From Haliea sp. (lineage in GTDB: Bacteria; Pseudomonadota; Gammaproteobacteria; Pseudomonadales; Halieaceae), in the NCBI GenBank assembly GCA_016704305.1, contig JADJAL010000012.1:1-55723 (forward strand): a stretch of 55,723 bases of DNA, written 5' to 3'. Both the position numbers and the translations under genes were made by a program. The notes beneath the pieces are model-generated. The model was not told the origin of the DNA. It made no database searches and saw only the letters and a program-made list of their open reading frames with translations. Each line of letters starts with the position of its first letter. The first letter of the stretch is position 1. Positions 18,937 through 28,168 of this stretch are shown here, piece by piece.

Positions 18937-19950
18937 GTGCAGTTTGCCGGCAGCCATATCCTCTCAGTTTCCCAGTTTGAGCGGGAAGATGTTGAACGGA
19001 TATTCGCCGTTGCCGACCGAATGGCACCCTATGCCCAGCGCCGGCGCGTCACGAACGTGCTCGACGGCGCGATCCTCGGGTCGATGTTCTTCGAGCCCAG
19101 CACGCGCACACGCGTCAGCTTTGGCAGTGCCTTCAACCTGCTGGGTGGCTAGTTTCGGGAAACTACCGGGTTTGAACATTCCGCGATAGCCAAGGGCGAA
19201 TCCCTGTACGACACCGCCAGGGTGCTGAGCGGCTACTCGGATGTCATCACCATGCGGCATCCCGAGGTCGGATCGGTGAGCGAGTTTGCGGCGGCCAGTC
19301 GCGTCCCGGTGATTAACGGGGGCGACGGCAGCAATGAACATCCCAGCCAGGCCCTGCTCGATTTGTACACCATACGCAGTGAAATCACCGCCAGCGGGCG
19401 CGGCATCGATCAATTGCGTATCGCGATGGTCGGGGACCTGCGCTACGGGCGGACGGTGCATTCCCTGTGCAAGCTGCTGTGCCGTTTCCAGGGCGTGCAG
19501 GTCGTACTGGTGTCGCCGGACGCACTGCGCATGCCGCCAGAGATCGTCGAGAGCCTGCGCAGCACCGGGCACCATGTAGTGGAATCAGACCAGCTAGAGG
19601 AGAGCATCTCCCACGTGGATATCGTCTATTCCACCCGTATCCAGGAGGAGCGCTTCAGTTCGCAGGAAGAAGCGGATTTGTACCGCGGGCGCTTTCGCCT
19701 GAACCAGAGTATCTATACCAGGCACTGCGAACCGAACACCGTCATCATGCATCCGCTGCCGCGCGATTCCAGGGCCAACGCCCGGGAACTGGACGACGAC
19801 CTGAACGACAATCCCAATCTTGCGATTTTTCGCCAGACCGATAACGGCCTGTTGGTACGCATGGCGTTGTTCGCACTGACACTGGATGTGGTGGACCAGG
19901 TGGACAAGCACGCACGCGACGTGAACTGGTACACCGGCGGGCGGTTTTGA
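18937..19950 (+). CDS. pyrB: Aspartate carbamoyltransferase catalytic chain (in-frame TAG in this sequence)
   Basis: Catalyses the first committed step of pyrimidine synthesis. The GTG at 18937 follows AGGAGA. Motifs are FFEPSTRTRVSFGSAF (carbamoyl-phosphate loop, residues about 50-65), NGGDGSNEHPSQALLDLYTI (about 128-147), MHPLPRDSRANARELDDDL and FRQTDNGLLVRMALFA near the C-terminus. The frame is continuous except for TAG at 19150-19152, in the GG-x-x-RETTGFEHS segment where homologues have Glu (GAG to TAG fits). As written, translation ends at residue 71; downstream the reading frame is intact to 19950. Upstream, TATAAT at 18845-18850 may be the -10, with no good -35. No pyrC or pyrI is next to it. 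The stop overlaps the Nudix gene. Confidence 0.92.
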
Positions 19951-20567
19951 GCGTGCCGGAATTGCGGTTTGGCGCCCAGGATGTCCGGCTGCTGGAGGAT
20001 CGGATCGTCTGGTCAGGTCACTTTTCGATGCGTCGACTGACCCTGCAGCACCGGCGTTTTGCCGGCGGCTGGAGCGACCCCCTTGTGCGCGAGTTATTTG
20101 AGCGCGGTGATGCCGTGGCTGTGTTGCCCTACGATCCCGTCACGGACACCCTGGTGATGATTGAACAGTTTCGCCCGGGCGCGATTCGCGGTGATGACAG
20201 CCCGTGGATGCTCGAGTTGATCGCAGGCGTTGTCGGAGCCGGCGAGCGCGATGAAGACGTGGCGCACCGCGAGGCGATGGAAGAGGCGGCCTGCGAATTG
20301 GCGGAGCTGGTGCCCATAGCCACGGTGTTCCCGAGCGCGGGCGCCTGCACCGAGCAGGTTCGCCTGTTCTGCGGGCGTGTCACCAGGGCCGCGATAGGCG
20401 GTCTGCACGGTTTGCAGGAGGAGGGTGAGGATATCCTCGTGCATTCGATCACCCGCACGGATGCCCTGCAACTACTCGCCGAGAATCGCATTCCGAATGG
20501 TCACACGCTGATCGCGTTGCAGTGGTTGCACATTCACGGTGCCACCCTGCGGGAGCGCTGGGGCTGA
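19947..20567 (+). CDS. nudF: Nudix hydrolase, ADP-ribose pyrophosphatase type
   Basis: 206 residues. The Nudix box reads G(VVGAG)E(RDEDVAH)REAMEEAAC, residues about 92-114, matching GX5EX7REUXEE apart from the last small residues. An N-terminal strand region and VIEQFRPGAIRGDDSPWMLEL upstream of the box are typical of NudF. NudF cleaves ADP-ribose to AMP and ribose-5-phosphate. Start options are TTG 19947, overlapping the pyrB stop as TTGA, or GTG 19953; both give essentially the same protein. Tight packing suggests co-transcription with pyrB. The exact substrate is inferred from the family. Confidence 0.85.
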   Translation: MSVPELRFGAQDVRLLEDRIVWSGHFSMRRLTLQHRRFAGGWSDPLVRELFERGDAVAVLPYDPVTDTLVMIEQFRPGAIRGDDSPWMLELIAGVVGAGERDEDVAHREAMEEAACELAELVPIATVFPSAGACTEQVRLFCGRVTRAAIGGLHGLQEEGEDILVHSITRTDALQLLAENRIPNGHTLIALQWLHIHGATLRERWG

Positions 20568-20594
20568 GGCTCGCGGCTGAAGCCTGATCACACC

Positions 20595-22184
20595 ATGACT
20601 GACAACACAGTAAACACACCTGCCAAAAAAGCTCCCGGCCTGCTGCGCTCCAGCGTGCTGGTCGGCAGCATGACGATGACCTCGCGCGTATTGGGCTTGT
20701 TGCGCGATGTGGTCGTGGCCGCCTTTGTAGGCGCCACTGCCAACGCAGACGCTTTCTTCGTCGCCTTCAAGATCCCCAACTTCCTGCGTCGCCTGTTTGC
20801 GGAAGGAGCTTTCTCCCAGGCATTCATCCCGGTGCTGGCGGATTACAAAGCCGATGGTAGTCGCGTTGCGGTGAAAGCGTTGATCGATCGCGTATCCGGC
20901 GTACTGGGCGGCTCACTGTTGTTGATCACTGCTATCTCGATGCTCGCGGCACCCATGATCACCATGATTTTTGCGCCGGGATTCGTCAGCCAGCCGGAAA
21001 AATTCGAGCTTACTGCGGCAATGATCCGCATCACCTTCCCCTACCTTTTGCTCATTTCGATGACGGGATTTTGCGGCGCGATACTGAACAGTTACGGTCG
21101 CTTTGCCGTGCCGGCGTTCACCCCGGTATTCCTGAACCTCTCACTGATTTTTGCCGCGCTGGTGGCGGCGCCGTGGTTTGAGGTGCCGGTGTTTGCGCTG
21201 GCCTGGGGCGTGCTTTTTCGCCGGAGTCATCCAGTTATTGTTTCAGTGCTGTACCGACTGGAGCTGGTACCGAGGCCGCGTTGGGACACGAAGGACGCGG
21301 GTGTGCGGCGCATCCTGAAGCTGATGGTGCCGGCGTTGTTCGGTGTGTCAGTCGGCCAGATCAATCTGCTGTTGGATACAGTGCTGGCGTCGTTCCTGCC
21401 CACCGGCAGTGTGTCCTGGTTGTACTACTCTGATCGGTTGGCGGAGCTGCCACTGGGCATTTTCGGCATCGCCATCGCGACGGTGATTCTACCTAACCTG
21501 TCGGCGCACCGCGCGGCGGCGCGCGAGTCACATTTCAGCGGCACGCTGGATTGGGCGGTGCGCTGGGTGTTGTTGATTGGCGTGCCGTCGGCATTGGCAC
21601 TGGTGTTGTTGGCCCAGCCGATACTGATCACGCTGTTCCAGTACGGCAAGCTGACCTCGAACGACGTGAGTATGTCCGCCCTGAGCCTGCAGGCGTACAG
21701 TCTCGGCCTGGTCGCCTTCATGCTGGTGAAAGTTTTGGCGCCGGGATTTTACGCGCGCAAGGACACGGCCACCCCGGTAAAAATCGGTATCATCGCGATG
21801 GTCGCGAATATGTTTATGAACGTTTTGCTGGCAGTACCGTTGATGTACCTGTGGAACGTCGGGCATTTGGGGCTTGCGCTCGCGACCAGCCTTGCCGCGA
21901 TCCTCAACGCCGGTCTGCTGCTGCGGGGATTGTTGCGCAACGGCATTTATCAGTTCCAGCCGGGCTGGGTGTCGTATCTCTGGCGTTTGCTGTTCGCCTG
22001 TGCCTGCATGGTTGCAGCGATCCTGTGGCTGGTGCCTGAGCATGGAACATGGCTGGGGTGGCATTGGCAGCGCCGGGTCGGGGAGCTGCTGTTGCTGTGT
22101 ACGGTCGGTGTTATCGTTTACTTTGCCGCTCTCGGTTTGCTGGGTACCCGGATGTCACATCTTCGCGCTCCGGCAACGTTTTAG
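20595..22184 (+). CDS. murJ: Lipid II flippase MurJ
   Basis: 529 residues with about 14 membrane helices, starting with a soluble stretch and then LLRSSVLVGSMTMTSRVLGLLRDVVVAAFVG, the characteristic MurJ/MviN N-terminus. It also has FKIPNFLRRLFAEGAFSQAFIPVLADY. It moves the peptidoglycan precursor lipid II across the inner membrane. Residues about 208-218 (RRSHPVIVSV) look wrong: reading one base earlier through 21214-21245 gives AGVIQLLFQ, the expected helix. The sequence therefore appears to contain an extra T in the 21214-21218 run and a compensating loss near 21246-21250. The conserved order murJ-ribF-ileS-lspA follows. Confidence 0.93.
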   Translation: MTDNTVNTPAKKAPGLLRSSVLVGSMTMTSRVLGLLRDVVVAAFVGATANADAFFVAFKIPNFLRRLFAEGAFSQAFIPVLADYKADGSRVAVKALIDRVSGVLGGSLLLITAISMLAAPMITMIFAPGFVSQPEKFELTAAMIRITFPYLLLISMTGFCGAILNSYGRFAVPAFTPVFLNLSLIFAALVAAPWFEVPVFALAWGVLFRRSHPVIVSVLYRLELVPRPRWDTKDAGVRRILKLMVPALFGVSVGQINLLLDTVLASFLPTGSVSWLYYSDRLAELPLGIFGIAIATVILPNLSAHRAAARESHFSGTLDWAVRWVLLIGVPSALALVLLAQPILITLFQYGKLTSNDVSMSALSLQAYSLGLVAFMLVKVLAPGFYARKDTATPVKIGIIAMVANMFMNVLLAVPLMYLWNVGHLGLALATSLAAILNAGLLLRGLLRNGIYQFQPGWVSYLWRLLFACACMVAAILWLVPEHGTWLGWHWQRRVGELLLLCTVGVIVYFAALGLLGTRMSHLRAPATF

Positions 22185-22311
22185 GGGCGCGGAGGCAGAT
22201 TCACTCGTAGTAACGCGCCCAAATCAGGCGCCATACTGTGACCAAATCGTAGGCTATGCGGAGCAATTTCGTTATACTGCCGCGTTTGGTCTGATCGGGC
22301 ATTCATACCTC

Positions 22312-23265
22312 ATGGAATTGATTCGAGGCCTGCACAATCTGCGGCCCAGACATCACGGTTGTGTTGCCACTATCGGGGCTTTTGACGGTGTGCATCTCGG
22401 TCATCGGGCGGTCATCAATCATCTGCTGGAGAAGTCGGCAGAGTTTGCCTTGCCCTCGCTGATCATCGTATTCGAGCCGCTGCCACGCGAATATTTCGCT
22501 CCGCTCAAGGCGCCCGCCCGAATTATGAGTTTCTGGGAGAAATGCCGCGCACTGCAGAAGCTCGGGGTGGATCGCCTGTTGCGTATCCGTTTCAATGAGC
22601 AGTTTCGCGTACTGTCGCCACAGCGCTTCGTCGACGAGATTTTTGTCGCGGGGCTCGGTGTGCGTTATGTGGTGTTGGGGGATGATTTCCGTTTTGGCGC
22701 GGACCGACAGGGCGATATTGCGTTTATCCGCGAGCAGGGCCTGCGCTACGGGTTTGAAGCGGGCTCCACTCCCACGCTTACGATAGGCGGCGAACGTGTG
22801 AGCAGCACACGCATTCGGCAGGCGCTGGAGTGGGCGGACTTTGGTACTGCGCAAGCGCTGCTGGGTCGCCCCTACAGTATTTCCGGTCGCGTTATTCACG
22901 GGCGCCATTTGGGCACTGCGATCGGCACGCCCACCGCCAACGTGGAACTGCGGCGACTGCGGGCGCCGTTATCCGGCGTCTACACGGTGGAAGTCAGTGG
23001 TGGTGGTCTTCTCAATGCGCACGGTGTGGCGAATGTTGGAGTCAGGCCCACAGTGGATGACAGCATCAAGGCCAACCTGGAGGTGCATTTGCTGGATCGG
23101 TCGATCGACCTGTACGGTCGGCACATTGAGGTGACGTTCCGCCACAAGTTGCGCGAGGAGATCAAGTTTGGCTCCATCGCGGAATTGCAGGAAAACATTG
23201 CGAGGGATATTGAGAATGCCCGGGCCTGGTTTGGCCGGAGCGAGAATTCGATGACAACATTATGA
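22312..23265 (+). CDS. ribF: Bifunctional riboflavin kinase / FAD synthetase
   Basis: 317 residues. The N-terminal FAD-synthetase domain has ATIGAFDGVHLGHRAVINHLL (nucleotidyltransferase GxFDGxHxGH), VLGDDFRFGADRQGD and the RVSSTRIRQALEWADF region. The C-terminal riboflavin kinase domain has GRVIHGRHLGTAIGTPTAN and GVYTVEV...NVGVRPTVD. The product makes FMN and then FAD from riboflavin in the cytoplasm. The ATG at 22312 is chosen because the longer frame upstream has no family similarity. It ends 4 bp inside ileS (ATGA overlap), so the two are translationally coupled. Confidence 0.95.
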   Translation: MELIRGLHNLRPRHHGCVATIGAFDGVHLGHRAVINHLLEKSAEFALPSLIIVFEPLPREYFAPLKAPARIMSFWEKCRALQKLGVDRLLRIRFNEQFRVLSPQRFVDEIFVAGLGVRYVVLGDDFRFGADRQGDIAFIREQGLRYGFEAGSTPTLTIGGERVSSTRIRQALEWADFGTAQALLGRPYSISGRVIHGRHLGTAIGTPTANVELRRLRAPLSGVYTVEVSGGGLLNAHGVANVGVRPTVDDSIKANLEVHLLDRSIDLYGRHIEVTFRHKLREEIKFGSIAELQENIARDIENARAWFGRSENSMTTL

Positions 23266-26066
23266 GCGATTACAAAGACACCCTGAATCTGCCGGTGACG
23301 GCCTTCCCGATGAAAGCCAGCCTGGCGCAGCGCGAGCCGCAGCGCCTGCAGCAGTGGCAGGACATGGGCCTTTACGAGAAAATCCGCGCGGCCTGTGCCG
23401 GGCGGCCGAAGTTCATCCTGCACGATGGCCCTCCCTATGCCAACGGCGACCTGCATGTGGGGCATGCGCTGGGCAAGATCCTGAAGGACATGATTGTTAA
23501 ATCGAAGACCCTGGATGGTTTTGATGCGCCGTATGTCCCCGGCTGGGACTGCCATGGCCTGCCCATCGAGTTGAATGTCGAGAAGAAGGTTGGAAAGCCC
23601 GGCGGCAAAGTCACACCGACTGAATTTCGCCAGAAATGCCGTGACTACGCGCGCGGCCAGATCGAAGGGCAGCGTGCGGATTTCATGCGCATGGGCGTGA
23701 TCGGCGACTGGTCGAACCCTTACCTCACCATGGATTTCAAATTTGAAGCAGACATCGTGCGCGCACTGTCACGCATTGTTGAGAACGGGCATTTGCACAA
23801 GGGCTTCAAGCCAGTGCACTGGTGCATGGACTGCGGCTCGGCGCTGGCCGAGGCGGAGGTGGAATATCAGGACAAGCGCTCACCGGCGATTGATGTCGCG
23901 TTTGTCGCGGTCGATCCGGCTGCCTTCAATGCCGCCTGTGGCTCGCACTACGACGGCGAGATTGCTGTGCCGATCTGGACTACCACGCCGTGGACACTGC
24001 CCGCCAACATGGCTGTCAGCCTGCACCCGCAATTGGATTACGTACTGCTAGCGGGTGAGGGCCGGGCGCTGCTGGTGGCGGAACCGCTCGCGCAATCCTG
24101 CGTCGCGCGCTATGGCTTGCAAACGCTCGATATACTGGGCCGATGCAAGGGCGCTGCGCTGGAAAACCTGCTGTTGCAGCACTGTTTCCTCGACCGACAG
24201 GTGCCAGTGATTCTGGGCGATCATGTGACGACAGACGCGGGCACGGGCGCTGTGCATACGGCGCCAGCGCATGGCCAGGAAGACTTTATCGTGGGCCAGA
24301 AGTACAACCTTGAGGTGTATAACCCGGTAGGCGGCAATGGGGTTTTCCTGCCCGACACGGAACTGTTCGCGGGCCAGCATGTGCTCAAGGCCAATGCGCA
24401 GATCATCGCGCTGCTGCAACAGCGGGGCGTGTTGTTGCACCACGAGGAGATCGAGCATTCCTATCCGCATTGCTGGCGGCACAAAACACCGATCATATTT
24501 CGCGCGACGCCCCAGTGGTTTGTGAGCATGCAGCAGCAAGGCCTGTTGGACCAGGCACTGCTGGCGGTTGAGGGAGTGCGCTGGGTCCCGGACTGGGGCA
24601 AGGCGCGCATCGAGGGGATGCTGGCCAAGCGGCCGGATTGGTGCATTTCGCGCCAGCGTACCTGGGGCGTACCGATCGCGCTCTTTATCCACCGCGAGAG
24701 CGGCGCATTGCATCCGCGCACTTCACAACTGATGGAGCAAGTCGCACGGCGCATGGAAAGCTCCGGGGTGGATGCCTGGTTCGACCTGGACGCGGCCGAA
24801 TTGTTGGGTGAAGAAGCGTCTGATTATGAGAAGGTGACCGACACACTGGATGTCTGGTTCGACTCAGGGGTTACGCACGCCTGCGTATTGCAGGAGCGCC
24901 CGGAGCTGCAGTTTCCGGCAGATTTGTATCTGGAGGGTTCCGACCAGCATCGCGGTTGGTTCCAGTCTTCGCTGCTGAGCAGTATCGCCATTCATGGCAT
25001 CGCCCCTTACAAGCAGGTTCTTACTCACGGGTTTACCGTGGATGGCGATGGTCGCAAGATGTCGAAATCGCTGGGCAATATCGTGCCCGCGCGAAAAGCT
25101 CTCGATGATCTGGGTGCTGATGTCCTGCGCTTATGGGTGTCGGCCACGGATTACCGTGGTGAGGTGACGGTTAGCGATGAAATTTTCAATCGCACCGGAG
25201 ACGCGTATCGCCGGATTCGCAATACGGCGCGCTTCCTGCTCTCCAATCTCAATGGTTTTGATCCCGTCGAAAATACTGTCGCGAATTCTGAGCTGTTGTC
25301 GCTGGATCGCTGGGCTGTGGATCGCGCGGCGCAACTGCAACAGGAGATCATCGAAGCGTATCGCGGCTACCACTTCCACCAGATTTACCAGAAATTACAC
25401 ACCTTCTGCGCCAATGATCTCGGCGGCTTCTATCTGGATGTTATCAAGGATCGCCTGTATACCACGCCCGCGAACAGTTTGGCGCGGCGCTCCGCGCAAA
25501 CGGCGATGTACCAGATCAGCGAGGCGCTGGTGCGCTGGATCGCGCCCATCCTGAGTTTCACAGCCGAGGAAATTTGGGAGAACCTGCCGGGCGAGCGCGG
25601 CCCTTCCGTGATGCTGGAGCAATGGTACGGCGGGTTAGAGAGCCTGTCGCCAGGTGACACCATGGGCCGAAGTTTCTGGCAGCGCATGATGGCCGTGCGC
25701 ACCGTGGTAAACAAGGCGATGGAAGTGCAGCGCGCTGCGGGCACCCTGCGTGGCTCACTCGATGCGACGGTGACGCTGTACTGCGCCGATGAATTGCGCG
25801 AGACGCTGTTGGCGCTGGGCGATGAGCTGCGTTTCGTGCTGATCACCTCTGCGGCGACGGTGTTGCCGCTCTCGGCTGCCGGTGCCGACGCCGTCACGAC
25901 GGAGTTGCCGGAATTGCAGCTGCAGATCGCCCCCTCGACCGACGAAAAATGTGAACGCTGCTGGCATCGTAGCCCCACGATTGGCTGCAGCACCGCACAT
26001 CCCACGCTGTGCGAGCGCTGTGTCGAAAATGTCGACGGCGACGGGGAGCGCCGCCGTTTTGCGTAA
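23262..26066 (+). CDS. ileS: Isoleucyl-tRNA synthetase
   Basis: 934 residues; charges tRNA-Ile with isoleucine. Class I signatures are HDGPPYANGDLHVGHALGK (HIGH motif as HVGH, residues about 57-70) and KMSKSLGN (about 605-612). The CP1 editing domain includes WTTTPWTLPANMA and GTGAVHTAPAHGQEDF. The C-terminal zinc finger has CERCWHRS and CERC. Length matches the bacterial family. The start overlaps the ribF stop and the 3' end overlaps lspA, giving a compact ribF-ileS-lspA-fkpB-ispH operon. The gene is intact. Confidence 0.97.
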   Translation: MSDYKDTLNLPVTAFPMKASLAQREPQRLQQWQDMGLYEKIRAACAGRPKFILHDGPPYANGDLHVGHALGKILKDMIVKSKTLDGFDAPYVPGWDCHGLPIELNVEKKVGKPGGKVTPTEFRQKCRDYARGQIEGQRADFMRMGVIGDWSNPYLTMDFKFEADIVRALSRIVENGHLHKGFKPVHWCMDCGSALAEAEVEYQDKRSPAIDVAFVAVDPAAFNAACGSHYDGEIAVPIWTTTPWTLPANMAVSLHPQLDYVLLAGEGRALLVAEPLAQSCVARYGLQTLDILGRCKGAALENLLLQHCFLDRQVPVILGDHVTTDAGTGAVHTAPAHGQEDFIVGQKYNLEVYNPVGGNGVFLPDTELFAGQHVLKANAQIIALLQQRGVLLHHEEIEHSYPHCWRHKTPIIFRATPQWFVSMQQQGLLDQALLAVEGVRWVPDWGKARIEGMLAKRPDWCISRQRTWGVPIALFIHRESGALHPRTSQLMEQVARRMESSGVDAWFDLDAAELLGEEASDYEKVTDTLDVWFDSGVTHACVLQERPELQFPADLYLEGSDQHRGWFQSSLLSSIAIHGIAPYKQVLTHGFTVDGDGRKMSKSLGNIVPARKALDDLGADVLRLWVSATDYRGEVTVSDEIFNRTGDAYRRIRNTARFLLSNLNGFDPVENTVANSELLSLDRWAVDRAAQLQQEIIEAYRGYHFHQIYQKLHTFCANDLGGFYLDVIKDRLYTTPANSLARRSAQTAMYQISEALVRWIAPILSFTAEEIWENLPGERGPSVMLEQWYGGLESLSPGDTMGRSFWQRMMAVRTVVNKAMEVQRAAGTLRGSLDATVTLYCADELRETLLALGDELRFVLITSAATVLPLSAAGADAVTTELPELQLQIAPSTDEKCERCWHRSPTIGCSTAHPTLCERCVENVDGDGERRRFA

Positions 26067-26577
26067 CGGACTGCGCGCGCTGCCGTGGTTTGGCCTGGCA
26101 CTGGTGGTGATCCTGCTGGATCAGTACACCAAGGCGCTGGCCGTCAGTCACCTCGAGTACGCGCAGCCGGTCCGCGTGTTCTGGTGGTTCAATCTCACGC
26201 TGCATCACAACACTGGCGCGGCGTTCAGTTTCCTCAGCGATGCGGGCGGCTGGCAGCGTTACTTTTTTACTGCCGTGGCGTCAGTGATCAGTATTGCGCT
26301 GGCCGTTTGGTTGACGGTGATGCCGCGCGGGCAGCGATTGCTGGCGCTGGCCCTCGGCTTGATCCTGGGTGGCGCGCTCGGCAACTTGTGGGATCGCGTG
26401 ACGCTCGGGTATGTGGTGGACTTTATCTCGGTGCACTACGACAACCATTACTTTCCCACGTTTAATATCGCGGATTCGGCGATCTCAGTAGGTGCGGCCT
26501 GTCTGTTGCTGGACAGCTTTTTGCATCGCGACAAGCCAGCCGTCGGCACCAGTAGCACAACCGGGGGCTCAGAATGA
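26029..26577 (+). CDS. lspA: Lipoprotein signal peptidase (signal peptidase II)
   Basis: 182 residues with four membrane helices; cleaves signal peptides of prolipoproteins in the inner membrane. Visible family motifs are LLDQYTK (residues about 27-33), HHNTGAAFSFLSDAGGWQRYFF, GNLWDRVTLGYVVDFI (first catalytic Asp) and FNIADSAISVGA (second catalytic Asp). The ATG at 26029 lies 38 bp inside the end of ileS; a TTG near 26057 is an alternative that would trim nine residues. The stop overlaps fkpB by 4 bp. Confidence 0.94.
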   Translation: MSTATGSAAVLRNGLRALPWFGLALVVILLDQYTKALAVSHLEYAQPVRVFWWFNLTLHHNTGAAFSFLSDAGGWQRYFFTAVASVISIALAVWLTVMPRGQRLLALALGLILGGALGNLWDRVTLGYVVDFISVHYDNHYFPTFNIADSAISVGAACLLLDSFLHRDKPAVGTSSTTGGSE

Positions 26578-27026
26578 CGAATACGGTACCCGTCAGCGAA
26601 GGCACGCGAGTGTTCCTGAATTTTTCGGTCAGTCTTGAGGATGGCTCCGAGGTGGATACCAATTTTGGCGGCGACTCGGTCAATTTCGTGATTGGCGACG
26701 GCAGCCTGTTGCCCGGTTTCGAACGCCTGTTGTTTGGCATGTCTCCCGGTCAACGACAGATGTTCGTGGTTCCCCCCGAGGATGCCTTTGGCCAGCCCAA
26801 TGACAACAATGTGCAGTACTTGCCGCGCGACCAGTTTGACGACGACGTGGCGCTGGAGATCGGCCTGGTATTTTCGTTTGCGGACGCCGCCGGCGGCGAG
26901 GTGCCCGGCATGATTATCGCGTTTGACGAGGACGAGGTCACTGTGGATTTCAATCATCCCTTGTCCGGGCGTACAATCCTGTTCGATGTGTTGATCCACA
27001 GGGTAGAACCGGCAGAGCTGCACTAG
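26574..27026 (+). CDS. fkpB: FKBP-type peptidyl-prolyl isomerase (SlpA/FkpB)
   Basis: 150 residues. The FKBP fold has an insert-in-flap domain: V.LNFSVSLEDGSEVDTNFGGDSVNFVIGDGSLLPGFERLLFGM is the family N-terminus, followed by PPEDAFGQPND...LPRDQF, and VDFNHPLSGRTILFDV at the end. SlpA/FkpB proteins are cytoplasmic isomerase-chaperones. The ATG overlaps the lspA stop (ATGA). The position between lspA and ispH is conserved in gammaproteobacteria. Confidence 0.94.
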   Translation: MTNTVPVSEGTRVFLNFSVSLEDGSEVDTNFGGDSVNFVIGDGSLLPGFERLLFGMSPGQRQMFVVPPEDAFGQPNDNNVQYLPRDQFDDDVALEIGLVFSFADAAGGEVPGMIIAFDEDEVTVDFNHPLSGRTILFDVLIHRVEPAELH

Positions 27027-27050
27027 AACGCCGGAGCTTGAGGAGAATTT

Positions 27051-28007
27051 GTGGCAATGGAAATTCGACTGGCTAATCCCCGTGGGTTTTGCGCTGGGGT
27101 GGATCGAGCGATTGATATCGTAAACCGCGCGCTGGAGGTGTTCGGCGCGCCGATCTATGTGCGCCATGAAGTCGTGCACAACAAATTCGTGGTGGAAGAT
27201 CTGCGCGCGCGCGGCGCGATCTTCGTCGACGACCTGCATGAAGTGCCCGACAACTGCATCGTGATATTCAGTGCGCACGGCGTATCACAGGCCGTGCGCA
27301 GGAAAGCGAGCCAACGCTTGCTCAAGGTGTTTGACGCCACCTGCCCGCTGGTCACGAAGGTGCATGTGGAAGTGGCCGGTTACAGTCTGCAGGGCCGGGA
27401 GTGTGTGCTGATCGGCCATCGCGGGCACCCCGAAGTCGAGGGGACGATGGGGCAGTACGACCGCAGTGCCGGTGGCGATATCTATCTTGTGGAAGACGAC
27501 GAACAGGCCGCCGCGCTGGTGGTCAAGAATCCCGATAACCTGGCCTATGTCACGCAAACCACGCTGTCCATGGACGATACCGCAAAGGTCATAGATACCC
27601 TACGCGCGCGCTTTCCCAATATCGAGGGCCCGCGCAAGGACGACATCTGTTACGCCACGCAAAACCGCCAGGATGCCGTCAAAAAGCTGGCGGCCGATTG
27701 TGACCTGATGCTGGTGGTGGGCTCCCCTAATAGTTCCAACTCCAACCGCCTGCGCGAGCTGGCTGAACGCATGGGCGCAGAAGCCTACCTGCTGGATGGC
27801 GCGGAGGATATAAATCCCGACTGGCTGATCGGCAAAACCCGTATCGGCGTGACGGCCGGTGCCTCGGCACCGGAGGTGCTGGTGCAGGAGGTGTTGGACG
27901 GCCTGTGCGCGCTGGGCGCCAGCGCGCCGATTGAAGTCGCCGGCCGACCAGAGAATGTCACGTTCTCACTGCCGCGCGCATTGCGTATCGCGGCGAAGAA
28001 TATCTAG
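27051..28007 (+). CDS. ispH: 4-hydroxy-3-methylbut-2-enyl diphosphate reductase
   Basis: 318 residues; the last enzyme of the MEP isoprenoid pathway, making IPP and DMAPP. The three 4Fe-4S cysteines are visible in GFCAGVDRA (residues about 11-19), DATCPLVTKVH (about 96) and DDICYATQNRQDAV (about 197). HEVVHNKFVV and GSPNSSNSNRL are substrate-site motifs. The GTG at 27051 follows GAGGAG; an ATG two codons on is an alternative. It ends the ribF-to-ispH operon, and a 160-bp gap separates it from the pilin genes. Confidence 0.96.
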   Translation: MAMEIRLANPRGFCAGVDRAIDIVNRALEVFGAPIYVRHEVVHNKFVVEDLRARGAIFVDDLHEVPDNCIVIFSAHGVSQAVRRKASQRLLKVFDATCPLVTKVHVEVAGYSLQGRECVLIGHRGHPEVEGTMGQYDRSAGGDIYLVEDDEQAAALVVKNPDNLAYVTQTTLSMDDTAKVIDTLRARFPNIEGPRKDDICYATQNRQDAVKKLAADCDLMLVVGSPNSSNSNRLRELAERMGAEAYLLDGAEDINPDWLIGKTRIGVTAGASAPEVLVQEVLDGLCALGASAPIEVAGRPENVTFSLPRALRIAAKNI

Positions 28008-28118
28008 CAGCAGACCTGGCACAACAGCCAGAAACGCATCCGCAGTTTTAAAGGCACCTCCGCCGCTCCCGTAACACCCAATCGACACAACACCCTTCCG
28101 GCATATCCAGCCATTCAC

Positions 28119-28134
28119 TGGCACTTTGCACGCA
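28119..28134 (+). promoter_or_regulatory. Possible sigma-54 promoter of the minor pilin operon
   Basis: TGGCAC with GG at 28120-28121 and GC at 28132-28133 gives exactly 10 bases between the invariant GG and GC of a -24/-12 element. The -24 half is perfect; the -12 half (ACGCA) keeps GC but lacks the usual TT. It lies 35 bp before fimT. The sigma-54 activator PilR is encoded 6 kb downstream, but its dependence here is inference. Confidence 0.45.
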
Positions 28135-28168
28135 CTTTTCTAAGCTTGGAGTAACAAGGAGAAAAGCC

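Noticed and set aside
19150..19152. TAG recoding (pyrrolysine or suppressor) in pyrB
   Set aside because: Other genes in the window use TAG as a normal stop (for example pilS, ilvC) and no recoding machinery is seen; a point change is simpler.
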